A stretch of 64,000 bases of DNA from Pararhizobium sp. IMCC21322. Its GTDB lineage: Bacteria > Pseudomonadota > Alphaproteobacteria > Rhizobiales > GCA-2746425. A program made the translations under genes and the position numbers. Shown here piece after piece: positions 55,872 to 64,000 of the stretch (position 1 is its first letter; each line of letters begins with the position of its first letter). The notes below the pieces were generated by a model. That model had not been told where the DNA came from. It did no database searches and worked only from the letters and a program-made list of their open reading frames with translations. The stretch covers positions 3,448,412 to 3,512,411 of the forward strand of contig NZ_CP132335.1 of the NCBI RefSeq assembly GCF_030758295.1, written 5' to 3'.

Positions 55872-56936
55872 TCAGTTAGATCCAAGTCGCCCTCTGATTT
55901 GCGCAGAATCTGCTGCATAACGATAGGCCCGGAAGACCGAATTGGACTCCCCTCCCATGAAAGAACCAAACCATGGCGCCACGAACTCCCACACAATATT
56001 GCCACTGGGAGTAACCTCGAATATGCGCCCGTTCAAACCTTCGCATATCAAAGTGTTTCCGCTCCAAAGCCTCTGAGCGCCGCTAATGTTAGGACTGAAA
56101 AAAGTGTGTGGCGGCGCGCCCTTATATGTCCAGACTTCCCGCCCGGATTCCGGATCAAATTCAACAACCCGGGAAAATGGTACGCCGCCCGGCACGTGCA
56201 ATCCATTTGCAAACAGAAGAATGTTTCCGTTCTGAAGCATCGTGCAATCATGCTGCTGCCCCCAACTGTCATCCTGATGATGCCAAACCAGTTGCGAGGT
56301 CGCTTTTTCAATAATTGCAATGCAACTGTTTTTGCGAAAGCTCACCATAAAATCGCCGTCTGGCAATTCCGTCACCGCATTGGTGTGGAGGAACTCTTTT
56401 CTCGTGCTCATGGCGTGCAACGGAAACTTTTCAATTTGCATGCCGGAATGCGTGTGCCATTCCCAAACGGTCTCTCCGCCAGGCGTAACCTCGCGCAGGA
56501 AGTCTCCCCAGATAACACCCTGATCATCTTCTGTACCCGGTTCGGCACCTCGAACACGAAGCGCAGCCTCTTCAGGCATTTGTTCCCATCCCAGATAAAC
56601 CGTGTTTCCGTTCGAAAGCCGTCTGAAATCATGGTGCTGGCGATCATCGGCATGTTCCCAGATAATGTCGCCTTCCCAACTGTATTCGCGCAACAGGCCA
56701 CCTTTGCCGCCAACTGGCCGAGGGCCATCGGGTGTTTCGCCCGACCACAGCAAATTGCCGTTTTCCAGTAGATAGGCATAGTTTCCGGGAACGAACGGGT
56801 GTGACCAGGAATGAACTACTTCGCCCCTCATATCGACAAGATAGGTCTGTTGGGTATGAAGCGGGCTGATCAGGGTAAAGCCATCAGTCGCCCGGCTCCT
56901 GTCGTGTTCCCAAAGACCCGTCGTTCTCTGACGCAT
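55872..56936 (-). CDS. Arylsulfotransferase-like beta-propeller protein
   Basis: 354-aa protein of the arylsulfotransferase (ASST) superfamily, without a signal peptide. The propeller pattern is visible in repeated GNI/WE blocks (NGNLLWSGE, EGDIIWEHAD, GGETVWEWHTH, SGREVWTYKG, SGNIVWEFVAP) and His-rich segments DRQHHDFRR, HTNAVTELPDGDFMVSF and GQQHDCTMLQNGNILLF that match ASST active-site loops. Known ASSTs move sulfate between phenolic compounds; members like this, cytoplasmic and without a signal, are uncharacterised. It starts 13 bases after the sulfatase stop with GTGGAG upstream. Confidence 0.85.
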   Translation of the reverse strand: MRQRTTGLWEHDRSRATDGFTLISPLHTQQTYLVDMRGEVVHSWSHPFVPGNYAYLLENGNLLWSGETPDGPRPVGGKGGLLREYSWEGDIIWEHADDRQHHDFRRLSNGNTVYLGWEQMPEEAALRVRGAEPGTEDDQGVIWGDFLREVTPGGETVWEWHTHSGMQIEKFPLHAMSTRKEFLHTNAVTELPDGDFMVSFRKNSCIAIIEKATSQLVWHHQDDSWGQQHDCTMLQNGNILLFANGLHVPGGVPFSRVVEFDPESGREVWTYKGAPPHTFFSPNISGAQRLWSGNTLICEGLNGRIFEVTPSGNIVWEFVAPWFGSFMGGESNSVFRAYRYAADSAQIRGRLGSN

Positions 56937-56949
56937 GGCTCCACTCTTT

Positions 56950-58554
56950 CTAGGCTACATGTGTGGGTCGGGGCGCGGTATCACCGAGGCGGATCATCTC
57001 TCGAAGCATTAACTCCATCAGTTCGGCACGGGGCTGCGCATGGGTAGGCGAATTCCAAAGGTTTTCGGTCTCATCTGGATCAAGTTCACGATCGAAAAGC
57101 TCCCCGTAATCCATGCCATCGAACAGGCTTAATCTCCATCTTCCGGTCACGAAGGTGCGCGTCCGCATGCCCTCGTTTCTGCCAAGATGGATGCCCAATT
57201 CGTCCTCTTCCACCAGCATGCCCTGACGGGATGCCAATTCGTTGGAGCCGGTTGCAGATATGATATCCATACCCTGGGATCCGTTTTGAGGTGCCAATCC
57301 TGCACGCGCCAGTATCGTTGTGCCAATATCAATGGTGCCGCCCAGTTGTTGGCTGACGCTGGCGCCCGGTTCGTCAGGCTCAGACCAGATAAAGGGGACA
57401 CGCAAAACCCCATCGTAGTGAAGCCCGTGCTTCAACATCAATCCATGATCTCCCATGAAATCACCATGGTCACTGGTAAAAATTACAATTGTATTTTCAT
57501 CAAGGCCGCGCGCCCGCAATCCTTCCAGAACACGCCCAATAGCATCATCAACCATGGTTATCATTCCGTAGGTCAAGGCTATGATCTGCCGGGTCGCTTC
57601 AGCGTCGGTCGTCACAAAGGGTCTGGGTCCTGCATCGTCAGCTTTGTCATTGATTGTGTCAGACCGCAACGCCGTGAGAAACGGATGCTCATCCTTTCCA
57701 ACAGTCTTGAAAGTGTCAGGAAGCGGCATGTCATCGGGATCGTATAAATCAAAGTAACGTCCCGGAGGCGTGAACGGATGATGCGGATCGGGAAAGGAGC
57801 ACTGAATGAAAAAAGGCTGGCTCCCATCCCCTTTTGCCAACTCATCAAGAAACGAGAGTGTTTCATCCGCCACGTAGCTGGTTGGATAAAGCTCTTCAGG
57901 TATTGCGGTGCGCCAGGCCTGCGGCGCTCGCAAACCCGGCGATTTCAGGGCTGCATCCGGGCCGCGCAAGGCTTCCGGATTGGTGTGCCTGTCCTGAAGC
58001 CAGCGGTCATAATGGCCATGCACCTGATCTCCATGCCCATTTGCAAAGCGCACATGATCAAATCCGTAATAGGGAAGACTGATCTCCCGATCCGGATTTT
58101 CAGCCCACTGCTTCATCATCTCAGCCTCATATGCCGGCCCAGTCCTCCGCTCGCGAACGGCATCACAAAGATATTCTGGTGGCTCGGCCAGATTGAACTT
58201 TTGCCGGCTGGCATCATGGCTTACGGCACGGCCCGTCATGTTCTGAAGGTGACTCTTGCCGATCAGGCCGGTCTTGTAACCTGCAGATCGCAGCAAATCG
58301 ACAAATGTCACGGCTTCAAGATCAAGTGGAATACCATTATGCCGCGACCCGTTCGTACCGGGCATTCGGCCCGTCATCATGTCAATGCGGTTTGGCATAC
58401 AGATTGGACATGCCACATAAAACTTGTCAAAGCGCCGCCCACGCTCTGCAATCCCGTCAATGTTGGGGGTTTGAACAATCGGATTACCATAACAACCCAA
58501 ATGGTCGGCCCGATGCTGATCGGTCATGAACAGAAGAAAATTCGGTTGGCGCAT
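56950..58554 (-). CDS. Type I sulfatase (formylglycine-dependent)
   Basis: 534-aa sulfatase/alkaline phosphatase-superfamily hydrolase. The formylglycine motif is C52-M-P-N-R56 (CPICMPNR), so Cys52 would be oxidised to formylglycine; metal-binding Asp12 (MTDQHRADHLGCYG) and the C-terminal TSDHGDFMGDHG set are present. No signal peptide is seen, so it acts in the cytoplasm. Members resemble choline-sulfatase or phosphonate monoesterase types. Its neighbours (ASST-like gene, TctABC importer) suggest use of a sulfated organic compound. Confidence 0.93.
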   Translation of the reverse strand: MRQPNFLLFMTDQHRADHLGCYGNPIVQTPNIDGIAERGRRFDKFYVACPICMPNRIDMMTGRMPGTNGSRHNGIPLDLEAVTFVDLLRSAGYKTGLIGKSHLQNMTGRAVSHDASRQKFNLAEPPEYLCDAVRERRTGPAYEAEMMKQWAENPDREISLPYYGFDHVRFANGHGDQVHGHYDRWLQDRHTNPEALRGPDAALKSPGLRAPQAWRTAIPEELYPTSYVADETLSFLDELAKGDGSQPFFIQCSFPDPHHPFTPPGRYFDLYDPDDMPLPDTFKTVGKDEHPFLTALRSDTINDKADDAGPRPFVTTDAEATRQIIALTYGMITMVDDAIGRVLEGLRARGLDENTIVIFTSDHGDFMGDHGLMLKHGLHYDGVLRVPFIWSEPDEPGASVSQQLGGTIDIGTTILARAGLAPQNGSQGMDIISATGSNELASRQGMLVEEDELGIHLGRNEGMRTRTFVTGRWRLSLFDGMDYGELFDRELDPDETENLWNSPTHAQPRAELMELMLREMIRLGDTAPRPTHVA

Positions 58555-58590
58555 GAGCTGACTTTCAGATCTGATGATATTTGAATTTCG

Positions 58591-60099
58591 TTATGGTTTT
58601 TTGGGCTGCCTGCCCACCTCGGTCCGGAAGTGTTTTCGGCCAATCAAGTATGTCAGGCCAATGGCAATCAGAATTGCAATGGCTGCCAGGGGGACAGGCG
58701 TCATCAATAATTCAAGCCAGTTGCCACGCGCGGTCCCTGCCGCAGTTCGCAACCGTTCTTCTGCCAACGGCGCAAGAATGAAACCGATAACAAACGGTGC
58801 GAGTGGAAACCGGAACCACGACATGAAAAGACCAAGCACACCAAAGGCAAACATAATTGCGGTGTCTTCAACCCGGTTATTTGTCGAGATAACACCTACG
58901 GTGCACATCATGAGTACAAGAGGAACCAACAGATATTTGGGCACTGAGAGAACCGAGCGAAGGTAGCGCACAGACAAAACCATCACGAACAAGGTGACAA
59001 TATTAGCGACCAGATAGGTTGAAATAATCCCGTAAAACACTTCCGGATGCTCTGAAACAAGAAGCGGCCCGGGCTGGATCTGGTGCAAAATGAGTGCTGC
59101 CATCAGCAACACATCCTGACCCGATCCCGGAATACCCAATGCGATCATTGGTACAAGCGCGCCACCAACTGTTGCGTTGTTTCCGCTTTCCGAGGCCACG
59201 AGAGCCTCTTCACTGCCGTGACCAAACTCTTCACGGTTTTTGGACAGTCCTTTTGCCGCTGAATAAGCGACAATTGCACCAATATTTGCACCTATGCCTG
59301 GCATGAGCCCAATGACTGTGCCGATGAGAGACGATCTGATCAAATTGCCGAAATGGCGGAATGGTCGCCCAAGCTCGTGTAGAATTTCCGGGAGCCGCGC
59401 TGAAGCCTGCTGCACAACAGGCCGCTCATCACTTGAATCAACCAGCATCTGCCGCACTGCAAACGCGCCAATCAGAACCGCCAAAAGGTCAAAACCGTTC
59501 GACAGCGAGGGAACTCCGAACGTAAACCGGTTTGTCGCTGAAATACTGTCGAAACCAACCAGAGCCAGACTGATACCAAGAGCACCGGAAATAAGAGACT
59601 TGAGCACAGATTCCTGCCCTGCAAATGCAATCAGGATCAGGCCGAGCGCGATGAAAACGAAGTAATCAAAGCTTTGAAGTTGTGATGCCAGGCGTGCCAA
59701 TGGCGCTGACAGTCCCGCCAAAACCAGCCAGGACACAATGCCCCCAAACAAAGAGGCCATAATCCCAATAGAAAGCGCTCGTGCGGCAAACCCTTTTCTT
59801 GCCATTGCGTTGCCGTCAATCGCCGTCATGACAGCTGCTGGCGTCCCCGGCACACCAATCAAAACAGCCGATGACAGGCCACCTGTAACACCACCCACAT
59901 AAATGCCGATCAGCAAGACTTGGGCGAGCAGATTATCCATTGCAAAAGTTGCGGGTAGGACCAGCGCCATCAACATGCCGCCACCCAGCCCTGGAATAGC
60001 GCCGACAATAACCCCGGCAACAACGCCGATGATGCAGTAAAGCATCGGCATCGGCTCAACCATGTAGGCAAGAGAATTAAGAAGGTCGTTCATACCCAC
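58591..60099 (-). CDS. tctA: Tripartite tricarboxylate transporter large subunit
   Basis: 502-aa TctA membrane protein, with about 11-12 helices and the family motifs AIPGLGGGMLMALVLP, GVPGTPAAVMTAIDG (the PGTPA signature), LMPGIGANIGAIVAY and ALGIPGSGQDVLLMAAL. It lies four bases after tctB and 36 bases before the sulfatase gene on the same strand. A homologue of the CitMHS-independent TctABC citrate system, but the ligand here is probably a sulfated compound. Confidence 0.95.
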   Translation of the reverse strand: MGMNDLLNSLAYMVEPMPMLYCIIGVVAGVIVGAIPGLGGGMLMALVLPATFAMDNLLAQVLLIGIYVGGVTGGLSSAVLIGVPGTPAAVMTAIDGNAMARKGFAARALSIGIMASLFGGIVSWLVLAGLSAPLARLASQLQSFDYFVFIALGLILIAFAGQESVLKSLISGALGISLALVGFDSISATNRFTFGVPSLSNGFDLLAVLIGAFAVRQMLVDSSDERPVVQQASARLPEILHELGRPFRHFGNLIRSSLIGTVIGLMPGIGANIGAIVAYSAAKGLSKNREEFGHGSEEALVASESGNNATVGGALVPMIALGIPGSGQDVLLMAALILHQIQPGPLLVSEHPEVFYGIISTYLVANIVTLFVMVLSVRYLRSVLSVPKYLLVPLVLMMCTVGVISTNNRVEDTAIMFAFGVLGLFMSWFRFPLAPFVIGFILAPLAEERLRTAAGTARGNWLELLMTPVPLAAIAILIAIGLTYLIGRKHFRTEVGRQPKKP

Positions 60100-60102
60100 T
60101 CA

Positions 60103-60570
60103 CTAAGGAAGGTTGACGAAAAGGATGCTGCGGAATGTGTAAGAGATCGCAGAAACTGCCAGCACGGCCGTCACGCCCAAAATGATGAGCGATTTGGCGC
60201 GTAAAGGAGCCAAAACGGCACCCGCGGACAGTACAAAAAAGAGCGAAGCCACCTCAAAATTTGCCAATCCTGAGATAAGAACGAACACATAGATACCCAG
60301 AAACAGGACAATGAGACTTTGACGAAAAAATTCCGGTGCCAGCAACCTATTCAGCTGATGAACGTCACCCGCAGCCTCGGTGTTCTGAAAATGCCTAAAC
60401 ACTGCCACACACAACAGCATGGCTGACAAAACCCCCATCATCATAACAGCAAGCTTTGGAAAAAAACCTGGCCCCAGCAAATCGTAGCCGGGATTTTCAA
60501 TCAAGGTAGCGCACCAGTACATCAATGCGGAGAAGACCGTCAGCAACGCGCCTGAAACAATATCACGCAT
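60103..60570 (-). CDS. tctB: Tripartite tricarboxylate transporter small subunit
   Basis: 155-aa TctB with four hydrophobic helices and the family's loosely conserved sequence (GYDLLGPGFFPKLAVMMMG). It sits between tctC and tctA and ends four bases before the tctA start. It is needed with TctA to form the transporter. Confidence 0.9.
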   Translation of the reverse strand: MRDIVSGALLTVFSALMYWCATLIENPGYDLLGPGFFPKLAVMMMGVLSAMLLCVAVFRHFQNTEAAGDVHQLNRLLAPEFFRQSLIVLFLGIYVFVLISGLANFEVASLFFVLSAGAVLAPLRAKSLIILGVTAVLAVSAISYTFRSILFVNLP

Positions 60571-60716
60571 CTTTAGTTCCCCTCCTCAGCCAACCAACGC
60601 CACTCGGCCACTCGCAAGAACACATTTGTGAATGACGCTTCAAATGACCCGACATCAAAAAAATGGACCCGCCGAAAACCAGGATAGCAAGTCAGCAGGT
60701 TTAAGGCAGCAACACA

Positions 60717-60752
60717 GGAGGAGCCGACCGAATAGCCCCGGTCGGCTCCTCC
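60717..60752 (-). terminator. Hairpin downstream of tctC
   Basis: A 14-base perfect stem (GGAGGAGCCGACCG and CGGTCGGCTCCTCC) with an eight-base loop, just after the tctC stop. On the minus strand it is followed by TGTGTTGC, so a poor T tract. Likely an RNA-stabilising or attenuating hairpin that limits tctBA relative to tctC. Confidence 0.7.
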
Positions 60753-60758
60753 AAGATT

Positions 60759-61686
60759 TTATTTTTTGACCAAGCCAAAGCGCTCAAACGCAGATCGGCG
60801 CTCATCGTTCATTTCTTTTGAGAACTTTGCGAGCTCTGCGCCTGTCAAAAGCGCTGATGGCATATTGGTTTGCTTCATCAACTCATCACGTTTTGCCGGA
60901 TCGGAAAAAGCCTCGGTAAATATGCCGCTCCAATAGTCCTTGATCTCCTGAGGCATATCCTTGCGACCCCACAAATAACCGTAGGCACAGCTTGTCCGGG
61001 GGGTCTGGAACCCCTGTTCACCCATTGTGCTGAGTTCAGACAAAGACGGATGCCGTTCACTTCCGTACCAGGCCAAAGCAGTAACATCACCTGCGCGCAC
61101 CTGAGAGCCGATTTCCGTTGGCGAGTTATCAATCAGATCAATTTCACCGGATATCAACGCCTGACGACTGGCCGCACCACCACCGCCAACCGATACAAGA
61201 TTAAGATCAATTCCAAGTTCCTCCTCCAGTCGCAGCATATTTATGTGCGACAGCGACCCGATATTGATGGCAGCATTGATCTCATTTGGATGCTCAGTTG
61301 CGTAAGCCTGCAACTCTGTAAGGTTTGTATAAGGCGCGTCCCCGCCAGCAAACAGACCAAGACAGAACTGGGCAACGCGCGCAACTGGCTCCATCTGATC
61401 GAGAAGCTCAAATCCAAGCAACCCCATTGCGCTGGTTTGAAAAGGTGCGTCGTGAATAAAGAGAAATGTGTATCCATCTGCTGGTTGTTCGGCCACGAAC
61501 CGTGTCCCCGCAACCGTTCCCGCGCCCGGCATCGTTGTTACATTGATAGGTTGTGGAATATCGCCCTGAATGATGTTCAGCGTTGACAAGGCGAGATTGT
61601 GAATGCCTCCACCAGCCTTATTCGGCGCTCGCACTTGTTGCAAACAAAACCAATGCCCCGACTAGGATGGCCATTTTCTTACGCAT
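60759..61686 (-). pseudogene. tctC: Broken TctC-type solute-binding protein gene
   Basis: An ATG with GGGAGGA upstream starts a 22-residue signal peptide (MRKKMAIL..., ending SASAE) that runs straight into a TAA at 61618-61620. The remaining 294 residues continue in another frame with NKAGGGIHNLAL, NVTTMPGAGTVAGTRFVAEQPADGYTFLFI and the usual TctC body to FERFGLVKK. Intact TctC has about a dozen residues (YPxKPIxFVVP-type first strand) between signal and KAGGG, which are missing here. So a small out-of-frame deletion probably inactivated export. The body reading frame would otherwise be complete. Confidence 0.8.
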
Positions 61687-61934
61687 TTGAGTTCCTCCCA
61701 TTATGGATTTCGAATTGATATTCGACTTGAGGCAACTAATGCTTATCCCCTCTTGAAACACCATCGAAATACCCGACAGTTCCGCTGGGCGGAACTTTCA
61801 CCACTCGGTGCGCGCGTAACTTGGTCGTGTCCCCTGTTCCTGTTCTGCTCATGAGTTAAACAGGAAGGAGCTATCCGAAGACATAATTCAACCGTATATA
61901 GAAATCAGTAGAATCAAGGCAGATAGGAAACACA

Positions 61935-62357
61935 GTGAACACCCCCTTTGACCCGGCCGCCATTGCTGCCATTGGTATTTATACAGCCCTGTGTGCTTTT
62001 ATCCTGATCTGGCTGGGAAACAGCACGGGGTCTTTGCGCCGAAAACATCGTATTTCGCTTGGGGATGGCGGCAACAAGCATCTGATACGCACAATGCGCG
62101 GTCATGCAAATGCCGCAGAAAACATTCCGATCACGCTGATCATGCTGGCAATTGCCGCGATGATTGGCACACCGGTGTTTGTTTTGCACATTCTTGGCAT
62201 TCTATTCGTCCTAGGCCGTATCCTTCATGCGTGGCACTTCATTCAGGATGATGCACCGGGCTGGCAACGCTTTATTGGCTTTGGCCTGTCGGCACTGGTC
62301 ACGCTTGTCTTGGCGTTGGGCCTGGCCGGGCACGGTGTCTGGCTTATTTTCCGTTAA
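61935..62357 (+). CDS. MAPEG-family membrane protein
   Basis: 140-aa MAPEG protein with four helices and the family sequence RRKHRISLGDGGNKHLIRTMRGHANAAENIPITLIM (the conserved RxxxNxxE-type motif around residues 46-64). Eukaryotic MAPEG enzymes are glutathione transferases or eicosanoid synthases; bacterial members are mostly unassigned. Start codon GTG. It is plus strand, opposite to tctC with about 250 bases between; that gap holds nothing I recognise. Confidence 0.87.
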   Translation: MNTPFDPAAIAAIGIYTALCAFILIWLGNSTGSLRRKHRISLGDGGNKHLIRTMRGHANAAENIPITLIMLAIAAMIGTPVFVLHILGILFVLGRILHAWHFIQDDAPGWQRFIGFGLSALVTLVLALGLAGHGVWLIFR

Positions 62358-62442
62358 CCCCACATTCCAGCTTCAATTCCTGCTTTACGGTGTGGATTAA
62401 AACTGATTTTTCCTGCTTGGCGGTTTTCGCGGCAACGCTTTG

Positions 62443-62460
62443 TTTGCCAGCCATGGCAAA
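62443..62460 (+). other. Hairpin in the metY leader
   Basis: TTTGCCA-GCCA-TGGCAAA forms a 7-bp hairpin in the 178-base space before metY. AlphaProteobacterial met genes often carry SAM-II type leaders, but I could not match this leader to that consensus with confidence. Confidence 0.5.
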
Positions 62461-62535
62461 AATCCGCTATGACAGCCGCCCAGAGGATTAAACTGAGCAC
62501 TAAATAAACACTGATCAACGAACCGAGGAACGTCC

Positions 62536-63813
62536 ATGTCTGAAAACGGCCCATCATTTGACACGCTTGCAGTTCATGCAGGTGCCAAGCCCGACCCGAC
62601 CACCGGTGCACGCGCAACCCCAATCTACCAGACCACAGCTTTTGTGTTTGAAGATGTCGACCATGCTGCCAGCCTGTTTGGCTTGCAGGCATTCGGAAAC
62701 ATCTACACACGCATCACAAACCCCACGACAGCTGTTCTGGAAGAGCGCGTTGCGGCCCTTGAAGGCGGCACTGCAGGACTTGCCGTGGCATCTGGACACT
62801 CCGCTCAATTGCTGGTGTTCCACACATTGATGCAGCCCGGCGATGAAATTGTTGCAGCCAATAAACTCTATGGTGGCTCCATCAACCAGATGAACCACTC
62901 GTTCAAGAATTTCGGCTGGAACGTCGTGTGGGCAGATTCAGATGATCTGTCGTCTTTTGAAAATGCAATTACACCAAAAACCAAAGCCATTTTCATCGAG
63001 AGCCTTGCCAATCCCGGCGGCGTGGTGACCGATATTGAAGCCATCAGCAAGATTGCGAAACGTGCAGGCGTTCCGCTGATTGTCGATAACACCATGGCAA
63101 CCCCCTACCTGTGCCGCCCTTTTGAGCATGGCGCAGACATTGTTGTGCACTCGCTGACAAAATTCCTCGGTGGTCACGGCAATTCCATGGGCGGTGCCAT
63201 CGTGGATGGCGGTACATTCGACTGGATGCGTGAAGGCCGCTACCCGATGCTCAGCGAGCCACGTCCTGAATACAACAACATGGTTATTGGTGAAGTTTTT
63301 GGCAATTTCGCCTTTGCAATTGCCTGCCGCGTACTTGGCCTGCGAGATTTGGGTCCCGCAATTTCGCCAACCAATTCCTTCAACATCCTGACCGGCATTG
63401 AAACCTTGAGCCTGCGCATGCAGCGCCATTGTGAAAATGCCCTGAAAGTGGCTGAATTCCTGTCGAACCACCCGAAAATTGCATGGGTCTCCTATGCAGG
63501 CCTGCCGGGTGATCGCTATCACCAGCTCCAGCAGAAATACATGCCAAAGGGCGCAGGCGCAGTGTTCACCTTCGGTGTAACCGGTGGCTATGATGCCGGC
63601 GTAGCCATGGTCGGAAAAGTCGAGCTTCTGTCTCACCTTGCCAATATTGGCGATACCAGAAGCCTGATCATTCACCCGGCTTCCACAACCCATCGCCAAT
63701 TGTCCGACGAGCAGAAAAAAGCTGCGGGTGCTGGTCCCGACGTGGTGCGCGTGTCTATCGGCATCGAAGATCCGGCAGACATCATTGCAGATCTGGAACA
63801 GGCCCTCGCCTGA
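62536..63813 (+). CDS. metY: O-acetylhomoserine aminocarboxypropyltransferase/sulfhydrylase
   Basis: 425-aa PLP enzyme of the Cys/Met metabolism family that makes homocysteine (or methionine) from O-acetylhomoserine and sulfide or methanethiol. The PLP lysine is in VVHSLTKFLGGHGNSMGG, with the family motifs YTRITNPTTAVLEERVAALEGG and SGHSAQLLVFHTLMQPGDEIV. GAGGAACG precedes the ATG. A strong terminator follows. It is a monocistronic housekeeping gene. Confidence 0.95.
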   Translation: MSENGPSFDTLAVHAGAKPDPTTGARATPIYQTTAFVFEDVDHAASLFGLQAFGNIYTRITNPTTAVLEERVAALEGGTAGLAVASGHSAQLLVFHTLMQPGDEIVAANKLYGGSINQMNHSFKNFGWNVVWADSDDLSSFENAITPKTKAIFIESLANPGGVVTDIEAISKIAKRAGVPLIVDNTMATPYLCRPFEHGADIVVHSLTKFLGGHGNSMGGAIVDGGTFDWMREGRYPMLSEPRPEYNNMVIGEVFGNFAFAIACRVLGLRDLGPAISPTNSFNILTGIETLSLRMQRHCENALKVAEFLSNHPKIAWVSYAGLPGDRYHQLQQKYMPKGAGAVFTFGVTGGYDAGVAMVGKVELLSHLANIGDTRSLIIHPASTTHRQLSDEQKKAAGAGPDVVRVSIGIEDPADIIADLEQALA

Positions 63814-63835
63814 TCTGATCTCAAGCAGTCACAAG

Positions 63836-63875
63836 AAGGCCGTGGCGCTGTATCCCAGCGCCACGGCCTTTTTTT
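63836..63875 (+). terminator. Rho-independent terminator after metY
   Basis: A 15-bp perfect stem (AAGGCCGTGGCGCTG / CAGCGCCACGGCCTT), TATCC loop, then a T7 tract, 22 bases after the metY stop. The stem's A run on the other side also lets it act for the convergent gene. Confidence 0.95.
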
Positions 63876-63910
63876 AGGTAATCAAGTCTGACTGTGAATG
63901 CCGACAGGCA

Positions 63911-64000
63911 TTAATAAGTGCTGGCGTTCTTCATAGCCATGACCAGAGCCGTATGCGCCCAGGTGCCCTTGCCGCCTCGTGCTTCAATTTCCAGAAGCTG
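63911..64000 (-). CDS. 3' end of an unidentified gene (cut by window)
   Basis: The last 29 residues of a minus-strand protein, ending RGGKGTWAHTALVMAMKNASTY with stop TAA, enter the window from the right. Codon use and composition look like real coding sequence. I could not name the family from so short a tail. It converges with metY across the terminator. Confidence 0.55.
   Translation of the reverse strand, partial: QLLEIEARGGKGTWAHTALVMAMKNASTY

Noticed and set aside
55863-56771. 302-codon plus-strand open frame opposite the arylsulfotransferase-like gene
   Set aside because: The minus strand has a clear ASST-family protein; the opposite frame has no family signal.
1-64000. CRISPR arrays, tRNA or rRNA genes, transposases, integrases
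   Set aside because: No repeat-spacer pattern, cloverleaf-like sequence or transposase motif was seen in either strand.

Overview
This window comes from an alphaproteobacterial chromosome, most likely a marine or host-associated member of the Hyphomicrobiales/Rhodobacterales type. The evidence is the gene order radA-cvpA-purF-SDR, a der-bamB-YfgM-like block, many solute transporters (ABC, TRAP and TTT types), and catabolic islands each with its own regulator. I see no rRNA, tRNA, CRISPR array, integrase or insertion sequence.

Layout. 1-4.5 kb: housekeeping genes on the plus strand (radA cut by the window edge, cvpA, purF, an SDR). 4.6-9.6 kb: an accessory patch with a large LuxR-type ATPase regulator, a SnoaL-like protein, a cyanobacterial-looking plsY remnant, a GFA-family protein and an SH3-domain gene broken by an in-frame stop. 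9.7-15.8 kb: der, bamB, a YfgM-like protein, NnrU, a DksA-type zinc-finger protein, an L,D-transpeptidase and a DUF3047-like exported protein. 16-19.6 kb: an XRE regulator followed by four genes I cannot assign, two of them paralogues sharing a GWTK signature.

19.7-38.7 kb: a large histidine/imidazole catabolic region. The complete five-step hut pathway (hutH, hutU, hutI, hutF, hutG) and its repressor hutC lie beside an eight-gene operon (PotABCD-like ABC importer, HisD-like dehydrogenase, zinc alcohol dehydrogenase, APH-fold kinase-like protein, FMN 2-hydroxyacid dehydrogenase) and a divergent pair (SDR and HisC-like aminotransferase). Four near-identical palindromes (ATGTMTATACAT) lie at the hutI/hutF junction, before hutC, before the importer operon and between the SDR and the aminotransferase. 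HutC therefore probably controls all of it. My inference is that the accessory genes import imidazole compounds related to histidine (for example imidazolelactate or histidinol-like alcohols) and convert them to histidine for the hut pathway.

38.6-41.7 kb: a TetR repressor divergent from a ChrR-like bicupin, an SDR and a flavin amine oxidase-like gene. 41.7-47.8 kb: a beta-lactamase-family remnant, then a RimK-type ligase cluster (small protein, retropepsin-like protease, ATP-grasp ligase, AstE-like hydrolase), a ZntB/CorA transporter and an MscS channel. 47.9-53.3 kb: a LacI regulator, a TRAP transporter and a mandelate racemase/enolase-superfamily gene with a frameshift in a T7 run, probably for sugar-acid use. 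53.4-54.9 kb: guaA. 55-61.7 kb: an IclR regulator, an arylsulfotransferase-like protein, a sulfatase and a TctABC transporter whose binding-protein gene is broken just after the signal peptide. 61.9-64 kb: a MAPEG protein, metY with a strong terminator, and the end of an unidentified gene.

The most interesting parts are the HutC-controlled accessory imidazole region, the unassigned paralogue cassette at 16-19.6 kb, and the set of broken genes.
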